Below are positions 23,943 to 37,090 of a stretch of DNA of 64,000 nt, one piece after another. This DNA is from Trogon surrucura (Eukaryota > Chordata > Aves > Trogoniformes > Trogonidae). A program made the translations under genes and the position numbers. The stretch spans positions 3,033,562-3,097,561 of the forward strand of contig CM036624.1 in assembly GCA_020746105.1 (NCBI GenBank), in the 5' to 3' direction. The notes below the pieces were generated by a model that saw only the letters and a program-made list of their open reading frames with translations, ran no database searches and was not told the origin of the DNA. The stretch's first letter is position 1. Each line of letters begins with the position of its first letter.

Positions 23943-26900
23943 AGTCTAAGAAGACTTTCACCTCTTTTGACTTGATAGAGCAGAACTACTGAGAATGAAC
24001 TGGGCTTCTGGAAAGCAGAAAAACTACGTTATTTATTTTTAATTTGTAGCTTTTCCAGGGCAGAGAAAGGTAGAGGTAAAATAGTCAGGGCTGCAGATGA
24101 CAAGTGACTGTGAAGGGTTGTGAAAAGGAATCTTTGGTATCTGAGATGATGGAAATAGCTAAAGAGAAAAAGAAGCAGAGGTCAGGGGAAGCACTTTGAG
24201 CAAGCTAGTGCCTTTCCTCCAAGGCTAAAGTAACTGTTTTTGTGAAAATGAGAGACAAGTATGTTCCTCTGTCTTCTCAACACAGAAAATGTCTCATTTT
24301 CTGCCATTCATCGGTCTCCGATAGATTATCTGACTTCCACGAGGAGGGTGCCTGAATGCTTCGGTAAGATGATGTATTTACCTTCATAATATTATGTGGA
24401 ACGGGGTATTCACTCTCATTTTTCAGGTGGAGAAGACAGAGGAACTAAATTACTAATCAAATGTGGCACAAGTCATCCCTAGTATAACACAAAACGGAGC
24501 CCACAGTCTAGATTATGTCACCAACCACTACAGGGCAATCCTTTTGTGCTGAATTATGCCACCAATTGAGTAACACCATAATGAGAAGTAGATTAGATAC
24601 ACAGTTTTGGACGTTACTTGGCTCTGTCTTTGGCTTTTGTTTGTTTGTGGTTTTTTTTTTTTAAATATACCAAACATTTGGAAAATGGAAATTATGTCCA
24701 ATTTTAGCAATACGATCTCTAAAAAATAAAAGCCCAACGTGCATAAGTAGGCTGTGTTCTCATTCATGAAGGCAAGAATTAAGACAGCTTCCTAAAATAT
24801 TTGACAACATGGTCTGGTCAAGAAGTGCCCAGAAGGTTTAGTCCAACACTGAAAACAAGGTGATCAGTCTTTCTCGTCTCTTTGTAGGGTGTAAGGGCAG
24901 TAAAGAGACTATCTGAAGAGTGGTTTTGTTCTATTATTACTTAAAAATTATTTTTCAAGTCTGATAGTTGCCTTCGTAAAGTTTAATTCAAAAATTCTAA
25001 GCAGAAGAAATGCACTAGATTTACCTGAAAACTCCAGAAAAAAGAAATAAAAAAAAAAAAAGGCGCTGCCACAAAGGAAGTGTATAATCTAGTCAACATA
25101 TAAATATACAAAACAAGTCAAGAAGCATGAACAGACAACTGTGCAGACTGCCAGCAAAAAAATCTCAACATACCACACGTATATCTTTGGTATTTTGAGG
25201 ACTCATATGACAAAGTCTCTGTAGCCAAAATGAAAAAGAACAAATGTATAATTCATGAGGATTGGCTTTTTAACACACTAGAGCTTTTGGCTGTCTAAAA
25301 ATAGAATTGTGAAACATAAGAAGCAATAGCATTGTCTCTAAAATCACAAACATGTTTTATTTTTTCTAATATCATCCTCAGTAAAACCTGTGATTTGGAG
25401 TTCATTCCTGTGTTTTGTAGAGGCTTTTTCTCCTCTTGATTTATGCATCTTTACTGGAAGGCATAACCTTATTCTTAGCTTTACTTTTCTCTATGTAAAT
25501 GATTTAGAAAGGGGTATATTTATCAGTAGGTTTAAAGCATTCTGTTATGATTTTTTTTTCTTTTTATGGCACATATTTGACATAAGATCACTAAATGCAG
25601 GAAAACATATTTCACAGAGTCAAATCTTTCTCCTGTGATACTCTACGAATCTAAGATAACAGTTGAGAACTAATGTAACATAAAGACTGTCTAATCTGAC
25701 CTTCAGTTGTCCTTTGGATCCCCTTTTCCACCTTCCCTTTGGTTTTTTTTGTGGTTTTTTTTTTTTTTCTATTCAACATCTGTTATATAAGTGAACTGCG
25801 GTGCTACTAAAAGAAGAAAACCATCATCTTCAAAGTTTTTGTAAAAATTAGAGGAATCAAGTGCTGAATAACTGGACAAAGCTGGAAAACAGGAGCAAAG
25901 AAGATCAGAAAGAAAATATATACATACACAGTCCGGTAAAATAAAAATGTAGTGCTTGCAAGAACAATTACAAATTCTGTTTTAAAATGTAGTTGACAGG
26001 TAGTTTTGAAAATAAAAATCAATCTCATCCAGGTGACAATAAGCACCTCCTATAGGAAATTAGGCACAAGTACACAATTAATGTTAAATACTAGGGACTG
26101 CCATCTTCGCCTTAATACACAGACTCCAAACCTGCTCCAGCCCAATGGCCATACAGTAGCTCAACCCCAGAACTGTCAGGCTGTATTATTTTCAGTACAG
26201 CAATTATTTCAGTGACCTACTTTATCCATGACCAGTCTCCTACTCTAGGCAAGAATCAAAGCATAAAGCAGGAAAATTTTTACTCATATTATCACAGAAC
26301 CCTTCTCTTTTTTAGACTCTACAATTGAGTCAACAGGAAAGGAGTCTAATGCGGACATTTTTGGCGAAATTCTATTGCCAATCAAAGCGGGGAACACGGT
26401 CAGTGGTTTCCCCTGCAAGAAATGCACTTTCGTGGTGATTCCTCCTCTAGTTTTTGCAGTGATTAAATGGTGAGTGGAGAGGCCAGGGTGTGAAGCAGTG
26501 CACACAGTTTCGCCAGCTGAGGACCCGTAACATAGGAAACCTTGAGTGACTTAATGCAAATCATTACTTTCATTTTAAGATATACCTTCAGTCTGAGAAG
26601 AAAATCAATTAATAGTGGTCTCATGTAAATGTCATGGCCTCTTTACCCTAGGTTTACATTTTACTGCAATTTTCTGGTTTCTTCCTTGCTTCAGGGAGAA
26701 GAAAAAAAAAAATACATGCTGCTGGTGCCATATAAGTAGCAGCTTATCTTCCAGTTCTGCAGGACCACTTCTACCAGGGATTTATTTGGAGAAGACAAGG
26801 GATATGTTTGGGAAAGGCTCTATCCCTTTTTATCATGTAAGGGGTGAAACTGAGTCCTAGGAGACCTGCTTCCCACCACCTGCTGGTGACCATGACAAGG

Positions 26901-29900
26901 AGCAGCTATAATATTCAAGAGTGAATATTCAAAATATTCACTTTTGGGGGCATAAAAATTAAGGACCAGTCTTGTCCCTAATTAAATCTTTCGTATGTAT
27001 CATCAATAGAAGTTTTAGTTCACTATTTATCTTTCTAGGTAGAAAGAAGCTTCCTTCACAGCTGCCTGTAACCATTTCACCATCAAAACTGTCACTACTT
27101 TTAAACTTGCCAAGGGCTACTTCTCTGAGCTCTGTTGTCACTGACTCATCAAATCTGAAATGATGTCTCTGACCTTTGAATCAGTTGTCTTACTTCTCTT
27201 TTGACACCAATGACAACTAGAGGAAAAAATGTAGATGAAACAGAAAATAACAGCGAAAGCCAGCTGACAATGCCAAAACCATCCGGGAAAGCATCAGTTC
27301 TAAAAGACGTTGAATGCTCCCCATGAATTAAGGATGCTCTCAGCAGTTGCTGCTTCTCTGGAATTCAGTTGTTAGGCTCCAAGTATTTTTGGGGGAAAAA
27401 AAAAACCACCCATACACCAACACATTTAAAAAGCAGAGGAATACCTGCAGCCTTCTGCAGTGAGTTTCAGTGGACACAGAAGGGTCAAAGTCCTTGCATA
27501 AAGCCATTTTTACATAAGGTTTGAATCTCTCTGACATGATGAGGCCAGGGAAGTAAAACTTACAGAGCGCCTGGGAACAGAGAGTCCTTTCCAGCCCTCT
27601 CCCACTCCTGCTGTATTCACTGGACCTAGCTGACTGCAAGTCTCAAAAATCAGGTTGTGAGGATGCCGCTCCCAGCAAATTGATTTGATCTACCTACGTC
27701 CAATATATTTCCCCTTCTGGATCAGCTAAAACATATCAAAATTTATGCAAGTTGTCTAACACGGTGCAATACATAATTAGCTGCGCACAAAGCCCCAAGT
27801 TTGAAACTTGAGTCTTAATAAATGCTAAGCTGGTAAATCCATATTTGGGGTCATCAGGTCTGAAATGCTGTGTTGAGCTTTAAACACAGTCAAAATTCAG
27901 CCAAGCTATTGGATATCTGTGTGATAAATCTCATTTAGGAATTATGGTTCCCTTTATGAATCCCACTGAGCTCTCCCAGGCAAATGGAAGACTTGACTTT
28001 CCCGCATTTAACGGCTGCTATTACCCAGGAAGGAAGGCAGCTTTTGCATTTGCTCACAAACCAGTTCTGAATAATTCGTACTCCAATGCCCGTCCTTCTG
28101 ATCTTTGGTCTCCTTGCAGCGTTTCTGAAATGAGGACATCACCCCTCTGTTTGTGCATTCTGTTCTCACTGGCAGAGATTATCAGAACAAGGTAGTAAAC
28201 ATTTCAACAGAAAATAAAATGCAAAACTCAAGGGACGGCACTACCCTGAACTGTCAATTACAATAAAAATTGAGCGTGTAACAAATCTCAGCAAGATGAA
28301 GGCATTCTAACATGCTGGCAAAAGTTAGGTGCTGAAAAAAAAACAAAAACAAAAACCCAAGCACATTGGTAATACAAAATGCATGAAGGGAAAAGGGAGA
28401 AATGCCAGAGGAGGAAAGAATTTCTCCTACTTTTGTAACTTCTTTAATAAATGACCTATTTCTACTCTGAAGCTGAATTCTCCCAAAGAACTACCATCCT
28501 TCCAGAATTTGTACCACCAGGTTCAGGCTGCAGATTAATCTGATATTATTGACAACACTGGAGAGAGAGATTTCCTTTAAAATAATCAGGTGTAGATATC
28601 TGTTGATGATTACTAAATTTGGGAAATTCATGTGAAGTTGTAAAATAATATATTAAAACCACTCTCATTGCATGTGATGTTGTCTTCGAATATATAATTC
28701 ATGTACAGAAAGAGCTTAGTAATGAATGAAGGGCTTGTGCTCTAAGCTAAATTGGGTACCAGTGCATTCATACAATGTGGGGAAAAGTCCTAAAAGCTAA
28801 TTACTCCATACAGAAGCTTTTCTTGCTCCCTTCTCTAGCCAGTCTCAAATTTGTCTTTTGAAGTTTCGTGTCTGTACTTGCTTGGGAATTATTTTAATTT
28901 CTGTCCCAGCCACAGGGTTCTTCCTTCTAAATATCCATTTTCAATAAATATTTTTGAATAAAGGTGTTTTATGATTCTCACCCACCTGCTTAGAGGCGTT
29001 GAATCGTATTTTACTTGATTTCTTGTGCTGCCCTTTTAGTGAAGTAAATCTGTCTAGTTGTTTCTAACAGGAGCTTTAGGACAGGCTTTGATGGAAACAC
29101 AAATTTAATTATAACTCTCATTTTTACTGAAATAAACTATATAATGAAATATTTTCGCCTCATATAGTATAAGAAAAAAAAGGAGTAAGCATAGTTTTGC
29201 GCACAGCCTAAACCAGTCTCCAGTTCAAAAAGAAAATCACGAACCAAACTTGAGTACTCCCCTTGATTTAATTCTCTTCCATTTAAAACTTCTCAATAGT
29301 CAATATATATATATGATGCGCTACTGAATGCAGTTTACTCTTGCATGACTTGGGATTTTTAAACTGTATTTTTCAAAACATTAAAGGATCTAAGTCCGTG
29401 GTTTCCACGAGCATCATGAACTCTTCCCTTGCACCTCTTCTGTCTTACGGACTGTTAAGCATTAAGAACTCATAGGTTGTCCATCTAATCGTAAGAAAAC
29501 CATCCCAGAAAAAACACAGGTAACCATCTCAATCAAAATAAGAGCCAAAGGTTTGGAGATTACATTACACTCACTCCATAACGTGTTTCATCCGAGGTGA
29601 AACTGAGGTAGCACGTAGGCAGAGGTAGGCTGAGGTTATTAAAAGGATGGGTACAACAGTTGCTTGAGAACAAGGCGTTCAACCCCTTTGAGCATTAAAA
29701 ACGTTATTCAGTTCATAATGAATTAGTGCAAACTTTGGTTGTTAAAAATGTTGCAGTTCTGAATATCAGTAACATGCTGTTCTCCAGGTGTGAAAGGAAA
29801 AATTCCTATAGGAACACTTTGAAACATCCAGAATACTACTGAATTATGCAAAAGAATTAACAACTACTTACCAAATCGGTTTGTTGGGGTAAAAAAATCA

Positions 29901-30720
29901 CACATTTCAGGTTCAACTATTTTTGTAAAACAGGTTTCCAAACACATGACCACATTCAGGGATTCCGTGGAAAAATAAAGAGGCAACATGAACATTTTTG
30001 CAGGGTCTGTTGTTTAGGAGCGTTACAATATTTCACAGTGTAACATAGATATTAGCACTAGGATGATTTTGAAAATGCATTTTTTATTATTTTTTTTTAA
30101 AAAAAGACGATTTCAGTATTTATTTTCTGTTTCATATTGAGTCAGTCTGTCAGTTCTAGGAACACCGTACCTCGCAAAATGTGCATCTTTATTTTTTTTT
30201 TTAAACAAGAGAACAAGAATTTTCTATTTGGTTACAATAATCGCTTTTCAGCTAGCACATTCATCAAACAATGAGCAATTCACTCGGGTAACATATGCAG
30301 GAGCTTGCCTGTATATATTCATACTGTCTTCTGCCTGAAAAGAGTTAAATAGAGCATATAAATGATGAATACAGAGCATCTTGGGATACAAAACAACCAA
30401 AATAGGTTAATTAGTGAAAAACATGCATCAGAGTGTAAGGCTCAACTGTAAACGTTATGGGGTTTTTTAAACCTATTATATCTGCTGATAGTATTTGGGA
30501 TTATGGATAATATCAAAATAAGAGACATTAATTTTCAAACGGAGTTGAGTGGGACATAGTAAGGAGCGAGAAATATTCATTGTTGGAATAACAGTTCGGA
30601 TGCATTCACATTAAACATGCATTAGTGAATGCATTTCTTTGACGTGCTCATATATAAGCATAGTGTGTAAGCGACCTAGAAAATACAGACATCACATAAT
30701 CAATGACAAAAATATCGAGA

Positions 30721-31280
30721 CAGATAAGCCGTGAGACCTTTGATCAACTATATTCTTTGGCGAATAAACAAAACTTGTTATCCTGAGAGAAAATATTCTG
30801 CAGAGTCCTGGAAATGTGAGTTTCCCCCGGCAGTGCCCTCTGCGGCGGGTTTGCTGTCAGCATTAGATGGGCGAGACGATACTGATCTGGCTATCGGTGC
30901 CCCCTTAACTCCAGCCCCTTTGTGCAGGGGAAGATTCTAATTCCTGTCTGATGCTGCCTCTCGCCAGCTCTCTGCGTGAAGACTGCACGTCCCTCCGTGC
31001 TTCGGCGTGTTATGGAGAGCTGACCCCCGGCTGCTGTCATTCTGACAAACAAGACATACCCTCTCGGGCTGGCATAAAGATAAGCTTTATACAGAGATGT
31101 AACGACCTGATTCCTCCCTACACAAGTGTTGACAAGGTGTTTTAAGAATTTAAGGACTCTTTTCTTTATCTCAGACGGTGCTCCCCGGTGCTGTTGCTGC
31201 TAGATTTGTCTGCACTGTTCTTCCCACCGAATCGGTGAGATTTGCATGTTGGCTGAAACAAATGCTAATACGTCGCTGGT
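30721..31280. other. CpG-enriched unique stretch, possible regulatory element or old repeat
   Basis: I count 23 CpG dinucleotides in these 560 bases, far denser than in the AT-rich neighbours. Three WGATAR motifs occur (AGATAA at 30722 and 31078; its complement TTATCT at 31166), plus an ATTTGCAT octamer-like word near 31230. Three short plus-strand open frames (64-69 codons) cover it, none recognisable. Possibilities are a distal regulatory element, an unrecognised LTR, or an old exon or pseudogene. It ends just before a CR1 insertion. No LTR termini or target-site duplication were seen. Confidence 0.35.
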
Positions 31281-31344
31281 ATTTAATTCAAAATCCTCCA
31301 AGTTTTCTCCTATGCTTCTCTGCTCAGTTTGCTGTGTACGGTCA

Positions 31345-31915
31345 ACAGAGGGGATTCTCCCCCTTTACTCTGCTCTGGTGAGACCCCACCTCGAATACTG
31401 CGTCCAGTTCTCGTGTCCCCACTGTAAGAGGGACATAGAACTGTTGGAGCGTGTTCAGAGGAGGCCACAAAGATGATCCAGGGGCTGGAGCAGCTCTGCT
31501 ACGAGGACAGGCTGCGGGAGCTGGGGTTGTTCAGTCTTGAAAAGAGAAGACTTTGGGGGGACCTAAGAGCTGCCTTCCAATACCTGAAGGGATCCTACAG
31601 GAAGGCTGGGGAGGGACTTTTTACAAGAGTGTCCACTGATAGGACAAGGGGAAATGGGTTTAAGTTGCAGGAGAATAGATTTAGATGAGATCTTAGGAAG
31701 AAATTCTTCAGTCCGAGGGTGGCAAGACTTTGGAATAAATTGCCCAGAGATGTTGTGGCTGCCCCCTCCCTGGAGGTGTTCAAGGCCAGGTTGGACAGAG
31801 CCTTGAGTAGCCTGATCTAGTTGAGAGGTGTCCCTGCCCGTGACAGGGAGGTTGGATTAGATGGTTTCTAAGGTCCCTTCCAGCCTGGGCCATTCTATGA
31901 TTCTATGATTCTATG
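31345..31915 (+). mobile_element. CR1 LINE, 5'-truncated copy with ORF2 C-terminal region
   Basis: This is the longest CR1 copy here. It carries the last roughly 150 codons of ORF2 (the part after the reverse-transcriptase core) and the 3' end. Motifs in order are [17 protein letters not shown], then LLERVQRR in one frame, a frameshift near 31470, then [20 protein letters not shown] and [14 protein letters not shown] in another, an in-frame TGA near 31686, then LRKKFFSPRV, LWNKLPRDVV and PSLEVFKARLD to a TAG near 31818. The element ends in three head-to-tail ATTCTATG repeats. One frameshift and one nonsense change make it inactive. Its final 106 bases closely match the tail of the SINE at 62503-62693, so this subfamily, or a sibling, is a plausible driver of that SINE. 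Confidence 0.96.
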
Positions 31916-31983
31916 TCTGTGGGCTTCTGAAGAAGGGACATTGGAATATTTCTTCAGAAGAGATAAAGATCCTCAAAGGTCTG

Positions 31984-32045
31984 TAGTTGAAGATTAGCCT
32001 AGTCTAGTTGAAGACTATTCTAGTCTAGTCAAAGACTAGAGGCTC
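31984..32045 (+). repeat. 21-bp imperfect tandem repeat, about three copies
   Basis: Units at 31984-32004, 32005-32025 and 32026-32045 share TAGTTGAAGA and CTAGTC words; the first two match at most positions and the third has decayed. It lies about 70 bases beyond the CR1 3' end and resembles no coding sequence. Confidence 0.8.
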
Positions 32046-33150
32046 ATGAGAGCCCAAAATGCCCTAACTCAGGACAATAACATTTGGCTAAAACAATCTT
32101 CTGGAATTGAAAAGCTTTGCAGTCGTAACACAGTTTGAGATCTAATGCATCGTGACATAGTTGTGTGGCTATCCATGGCCTCTGATCACCCTGTTAAATT
32201 TATCTCCTCTACAAGGTGCTCATACAGAACCTTACACAGGAGAGAATCGCACTGCTGATAAAACACAAACTTGACAACAGAGCAATAAATGTTGTCACAG
32301 TTAAAAGAATTAGTAAAGTTTTCAGTATCTAAGAAATACTTGTGATTTTTAATATCAACACTGAAGTAAAACTGCTCAGGCCTCTTTTTAACATATGCAT
32401 TTTTAAAGTGAAAACCACATAACAATTCCAAACATGTAGACAAAGTCCTTTTTTTTATATGGATGTTCTCAATTTGTGTTAGGCAATTGACATTTTAAAT
32501 ACGGGTTGGAAGAGGATATACATCAGAGTACGTGGAGAGAAATGTTAAAATACATATTTTATTTTGACAAGTAAAAGCTCCGTCAGAAGGTCTTTGATTC
32601 ACAAAGCTGGAATACGTTCATAGTTTTGAAATATGATCCTCTATCATATTCATTTCTTAGACAGGTTAATGTCTTAAATACAAACAAATGCACAGCAGAC
32701 AGAATCCTAGCCAGCTTTGCTTGAGGGGCTGTAAGAATAGTAAGAAAAAAAGCTATTATTACGCAGATTTAGTAAGAAGGGGAGTGATTTATTTTTCCAG
32801 TTTTTACCTATTTGAAAACTGAACTCTGGCATTACAGTGTCTAATACATGAGGTATCTAATAATAAATACATCCAAATTAACATTATTTTCATTCAGCGG
32901 TGCTGTCAAAATATTCCTTATTGTTCAAACATAACTGATCAGTGATATTCCAAACAAACACATTTCAGTACAACTCGAATTCATCTGACAAAGAAAGTAA
33001 TTATGGTTTATACTAAAATACTTCCAGTGGAGAAACCAGACTGCAGCTGACACTCAATAAGAGGCTTTTAAAAGAGAAATATTAAATCATTTCGTCTTCT
33101 GGAAATGCCACCTTTCCAGTGCTAACAGTATTTCAAACCCTTTTTAAATA
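32046..33150. other. AT-rich non-coding spacer
   Basis: No gene or structured element seen; the only open frame of note (85 codons, minus, 32186-32443) is unrecognised and probably chance. Confidence 0.55.
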
Positions 33151-33211
33151 CAGGGAGTTGGAACGAGATGATCTTTGAGGTCCCTTCTAGACCATATCAT
33201 TCTATGATTTA
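33151..33211 (+). mobile_element. CR1 LINE, short 3' tail
   Basis: Sequence reading GTTGGAACGAGATGATCTTT, then GAGGTCCCTTCTAGACC and CATTCTATGATTT, is the terminal 60 bases of a plus-strand CR1 copy. Everything 5' of it is missing. The terminal repeat is reduced to about one and a half copies. Confidence 0.92.
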
Positions 33212-36200
33212 TTTTTTTTTCTCCTTATTTTTAGGCATCTTGTAAATCATCCAGGCAGATCCAATATGTAACTGAGACTATGTATAAAATATATAGAAAC
33301 TGAGAATGTATCAGAAGTCTGGCTTTTTTTTTTATTTTTTCCTCATCCTCCTTTGTAAACAAATAGCTTTACTTTCAAATGACTGAATATCTGCCATCCC
33401 CAAACCTAACATGTAGTTTCTCATTGCACCCCAGGACAACTCCTGTACTTTGAGCACCGATAGTGTGAGTTTTGTACTATCAGTGGATTTAATTTATTGT
33501 ATTCATTCTGAGCGCCTTTGGACTTCATTGGCTGTATTCATTAATGGGCAACACAAATCGCATAATAGATGTTTAAAGTTTCTTGTAAAATTCTGTTGAT
33601 ATGTTTATAACAAGGTCCCAAAGCTACAAACGTGGTTAAAAAAATACCGAAACCAGAGGCCAAGCTTCAAAGCTCCCGTGACTCTGATGTCTGAACAAGA
33701 TGCAGAAATACAGTAATTTGTTGCAACAGGAGGTAGTAAGAAAAATGGATGAAACAGAGCAGGAGCCTACCCAAGGAATCTGTAGTCCCAAAGCACAGAC
33801 AAAGTCACTATATACCGTTTTATCTGTCTTATTGGCAACATCATCTCAATATAGACCAACATTCTCACATGTCCATGATAGAGAATCTCTGAACCAAACA
33901 AATAGAGATAAATAGCAGGCGAGGAGTCTCCTCATGTAAAATTCCCAACACGGTTTTCCATAGGAGGTTTCAGAAATGTGATTACCTGTCAAAAACCTGT
34001 GTCATTTCCAACTCTTACCCTCAACTGTCTTGAGGTAGAACATATTACGGTACAATATAAGGAAAGATGCAGCAGATAAAATAGTGAAAGCTATCCCTCC
34101 CTCCGTTCTGTGTCCTTGTGTAATCAGCCATGGGCTGAAATAAAAGTATCAAGACGTTCCAAAACCAGTCAGAGCAACGAAGGGACTTTCCCACCTCCCC
34201 TTTAGAAGACAAAGATGAGCTTTGCCACAGTGATCCCTCTCTTTCTTTAAATCAAAATTCAAGCTGTTTTTTTAAAAAGCCGTTATCTTTTCCAGTCACA
34301 ATCTAAATATAAAGGTTACGCATAGCCCCACCAGCAAGATGATTTCTGCTGCAAAACGGTATAAGGAATGAAGCTTCAGCAAAGCTCATATATAAAGAAC
34401 CCGTCAAGCTGATGTAGGTGGAGGAACGAAATCAGACAAAACATGAGCTGGTACGCAGAGAGGTTCAGCTCGTTTTATCTCCAGCCTAAGGGAGAGGGAA
34501 GGCACGTGGGCTCACGCTTGCCGGAGCCCTCATCGCGGTGCCAGAGCTGGCTGTCAGAGGTGGGGTTTTGGGGAGGGCTGCTGCCCCCAGAGCTGTTGCT
34601 TAAGAGGAAACATCAGATGTCACATCGATACCACGGCTGTGCAGGAGTCAAAAATAGGCAGGCAAAGAAGCAGGAGCATATGAACTGCAGTGAGAACGTG
34701 CAGAGGCTTCACTGTCTAGGAGAGGGGATGGTGACAGTAGGTTATTTTTGCAGCCATCAGAGGAAGATTCCCATGTGCTTCCAGGAGGACTGCTGGATGT
34801 AGAGCTCTGTAAAAACCCTGGAGCGAGATCCTCTGCCTGCGCGTACGCAGATGTACCTCAGTGTCGGGGTTTTCTGAGCAGTTTTCATACCAAGTCCAGT
34901 GTAAATTGAAGTATTTTGGTTTGCTGTGCAGTTACGTAGAAGTCAAGACGTCCCACAGCTGTGCAGTATGAACTCCTTCCAGTGCTGCAGCACGTGGGAC
35001 CATGGGCACGATGCCATCGCGCAGCCAAGCAGCACTGGCGCTGCATTTTTCAATTAAGGTCTCAGGACATAAGGAGCACCTGTCTTTTTGAGTTAGTATT
35101 TTTTTTTCTATTTTGCTATCAATCCCTCCACCTAGTCATCTTCTCTGTCTGTTAGGACATGTTTTCTCCACTTCCTTGGTCCAGTAAAATTAGATTTTTG
35201 ACCCCATCCTCATCCAACAGCTATTCTGCTGGGACTGAAACAGATCCCTGCCTTCCCCCTTTGGTGACTGAGCCACTGACCTTACAAAAAGAACAGGACA
35301 GCCCTCTAGAACAGCTCGTGGAGTGGATACAGGCACAACAAAAATTATTTTATAGTTCCTTGTATCTCAGAGAAGCCCCAAATGTCACCAGAAATAGACT
35401 CATTCAGACAGGTCGCTGCTTCATTAGGAGTTAACCAAGTCTTTCTGGAATGGCTAAAAACTTTAACACACAATAAAAGATAAATGATGAATGACAATAG
35501 CCTTGTCTTATTCTTGGCTAGAGACTTCTTTCAAGTATCTTCCATTACTGTTCTAGGAAGGAGGAACAAAACAAAGCAGCCTTCATAAATGGTCTACTAG
35601 AAACACTGCCCTTAAAAACATGACCGGGAATAATCCTGCATTTGAAAAAGAACTGTGAAGTTTGCCGTATTAAAATCAAATGTCTTAGCCACAACCACAA
35701 AGCAAGAGTCTGTATTTTAACAACAAAATCTCTATTCCATTGAAAAACATATTTTCCATATTAAAAACAATTGATTTGCTGCAACCAAATTTCAGTAAAT
35801 TTCTTATTGAAAGAAAATGCCAGGATCAATTAAGTGCTAAGAAAAATGAGAGGAGGAAAAAAAAGACGAAATGTTAGCAGACGCACACTCTGGAGTTTAG
35901 ACTTCTCTTGTAGATAATTAATATGCTCAAATTATTTAATTGAAACATCATGCATCCTGACACATGTTGTTACTTAAATAGTGAACACATATGGACTATG
36001 CCTGCAGGATGGAAAAATTCTTGTGAATCATGGATTTTATAGCAAGAAGAAATTGGCAGACGCACTTTTAAGTGAGGAAGAGCATATAGCATTGGGGAAT
36101 TAGCAATGGTGACTTTAATTAAAAGCATGGCCATATGACGGGCTTACATTACACAAGAGTAGTATTAAATGTATTTAGATAAATGTTTGTGTTCTCACTT

Positions 36201-36625
36201 TTTATACTTTGTCAGATGGCATATAAACTCTAATTCTAACAAAATACATCATAAAACCTTGCAACCACTATGCCAAACAGCCTTGTAAGTGACTGAGTAA
36301 TTCCATTATTCTCTCTCAAATTTAACTTCCCATTAGTGGTGCTGCAATCTGATAAACTAGGCGAGCATGGTACGTCAAACATTTTGGTTCAGCTTATTCT
36401 AAATAAAGTGCCGATCATAGGAAAAAAATAAAGTCCTGGGATTGCATTGCATTCCAGTAACGACCATATCTGAAGAACAAAAGGCCTGTATTTTTTTCTT
36501 TTATTTCATAACACTTTCTGCTAATTACGGTATGCTTTCACGATTCATGTGTCCAAAAGGTGGACCCTTGTATTGGTGCACAACTACCTCAACAGAAACG
36601 TGTTGCCAACATATACCCACTCGCC
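33212..36625. other. non-coding stretch with one GC-richer segment
   Basis: Mostly AT-rich and featureless. The segment 34440-34870 is GC-richer and holds a 119-codon plus-strand frame (34443-34802) beginning MSWYAERFSSFYLQP. I do not recognise it, and it lacks clear splice or promoter context. A 91-codon frame at 35159-35434 is likewise unrecognised. Both are more likely chance than genes. Confidence 0.45.
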
Positions 36626-37090
36626 TGGAGTGGTGTGTCCAGCTCTGGAGCCCTCAACACAAGAAGGACATGATCAGAGGGCTGGAAACCCTCTCCTGCA
36701 AAGAAAGGCTGAGAGTTGGGGCTGTTCAGCCTGGAGAAGAGAAGGCTCCAAGGACACCCCTCCGCAGCCTTTCAGTGCTTAAAGGGAAACTACAAGATAG
36801 GGGCACAGTTTTTTGCCGCACTAGAAGGAGTAATGGTTCTAAACTAAAAGATGGTAGATTCAGACTGGACACAAGGAAGAAATTTTTTACAATGAGTGTA
36901 GTGAAACACTGGCACAAGTTGCCCAGAGAGGTGGTGGAGGCTCCATCCCTGGAGACATTCAAAGTCAGGCTTGATGGGGCTCTGAGCAACCTGGCCCAGT
37001 TAAAGATGTCCCTGCTCACTGCAAAGGGGTTGGACCAAATGATTCAGAATGGTCCCCTCCAGCTGAACACATTCTGTGATTATACATTCC
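36626..37090 (+). mobile_element. CR1 LINE fragment lying inside a 222-codon open frame
   Basis: A plus-strand CR1 fragment beginning in the ORF2 segment LEWCVQLWSPQHKKDM and reaching the 3' end. Compared with the copy at 31345-31915, the bases coding LLERVQRR and flanks (about 39) are missing between KKDM and IRGLE, a frame-preserving deletion at an ATG microhomology. A two-base loss near 36717 shifts the frame so the [10 protein letters not shown] segment is garbled. A later compensating change restores RFRLDTRKKFF, HWHKLPREVVEAP and SLETFKVRLD. The usual ORF2 stop (a TAG in CTAGT) has become CCAGTT, so the frame runs on into the 3' UTR. The frame's first roughly 60 codons (from 36442) are unrelated flanking DNA. 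The terminal 8-bp repeats are nearly gone. This is a chance-preserved reading frame in a dead element. Confidence 0.92.

Larger units (their letters stand above)
22752..30720. other. AT-rich non-coding stretch, no gene recognised
   Basis: Chance frames of at most 99 codons, no recognised exon or repeat family. The segment 23060-23260 is richer in GC but has no supporting gene signal. Low-complexity items are the A19 run at 23359-23377, a 120-base A/C-rich tract at 23821-23942, an A run near 25048, a G/T tract around 25740-25770, (CAAAAA)n at 28335-28360 and (AT)6 at 29303-29314. Confidence 0.5.
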
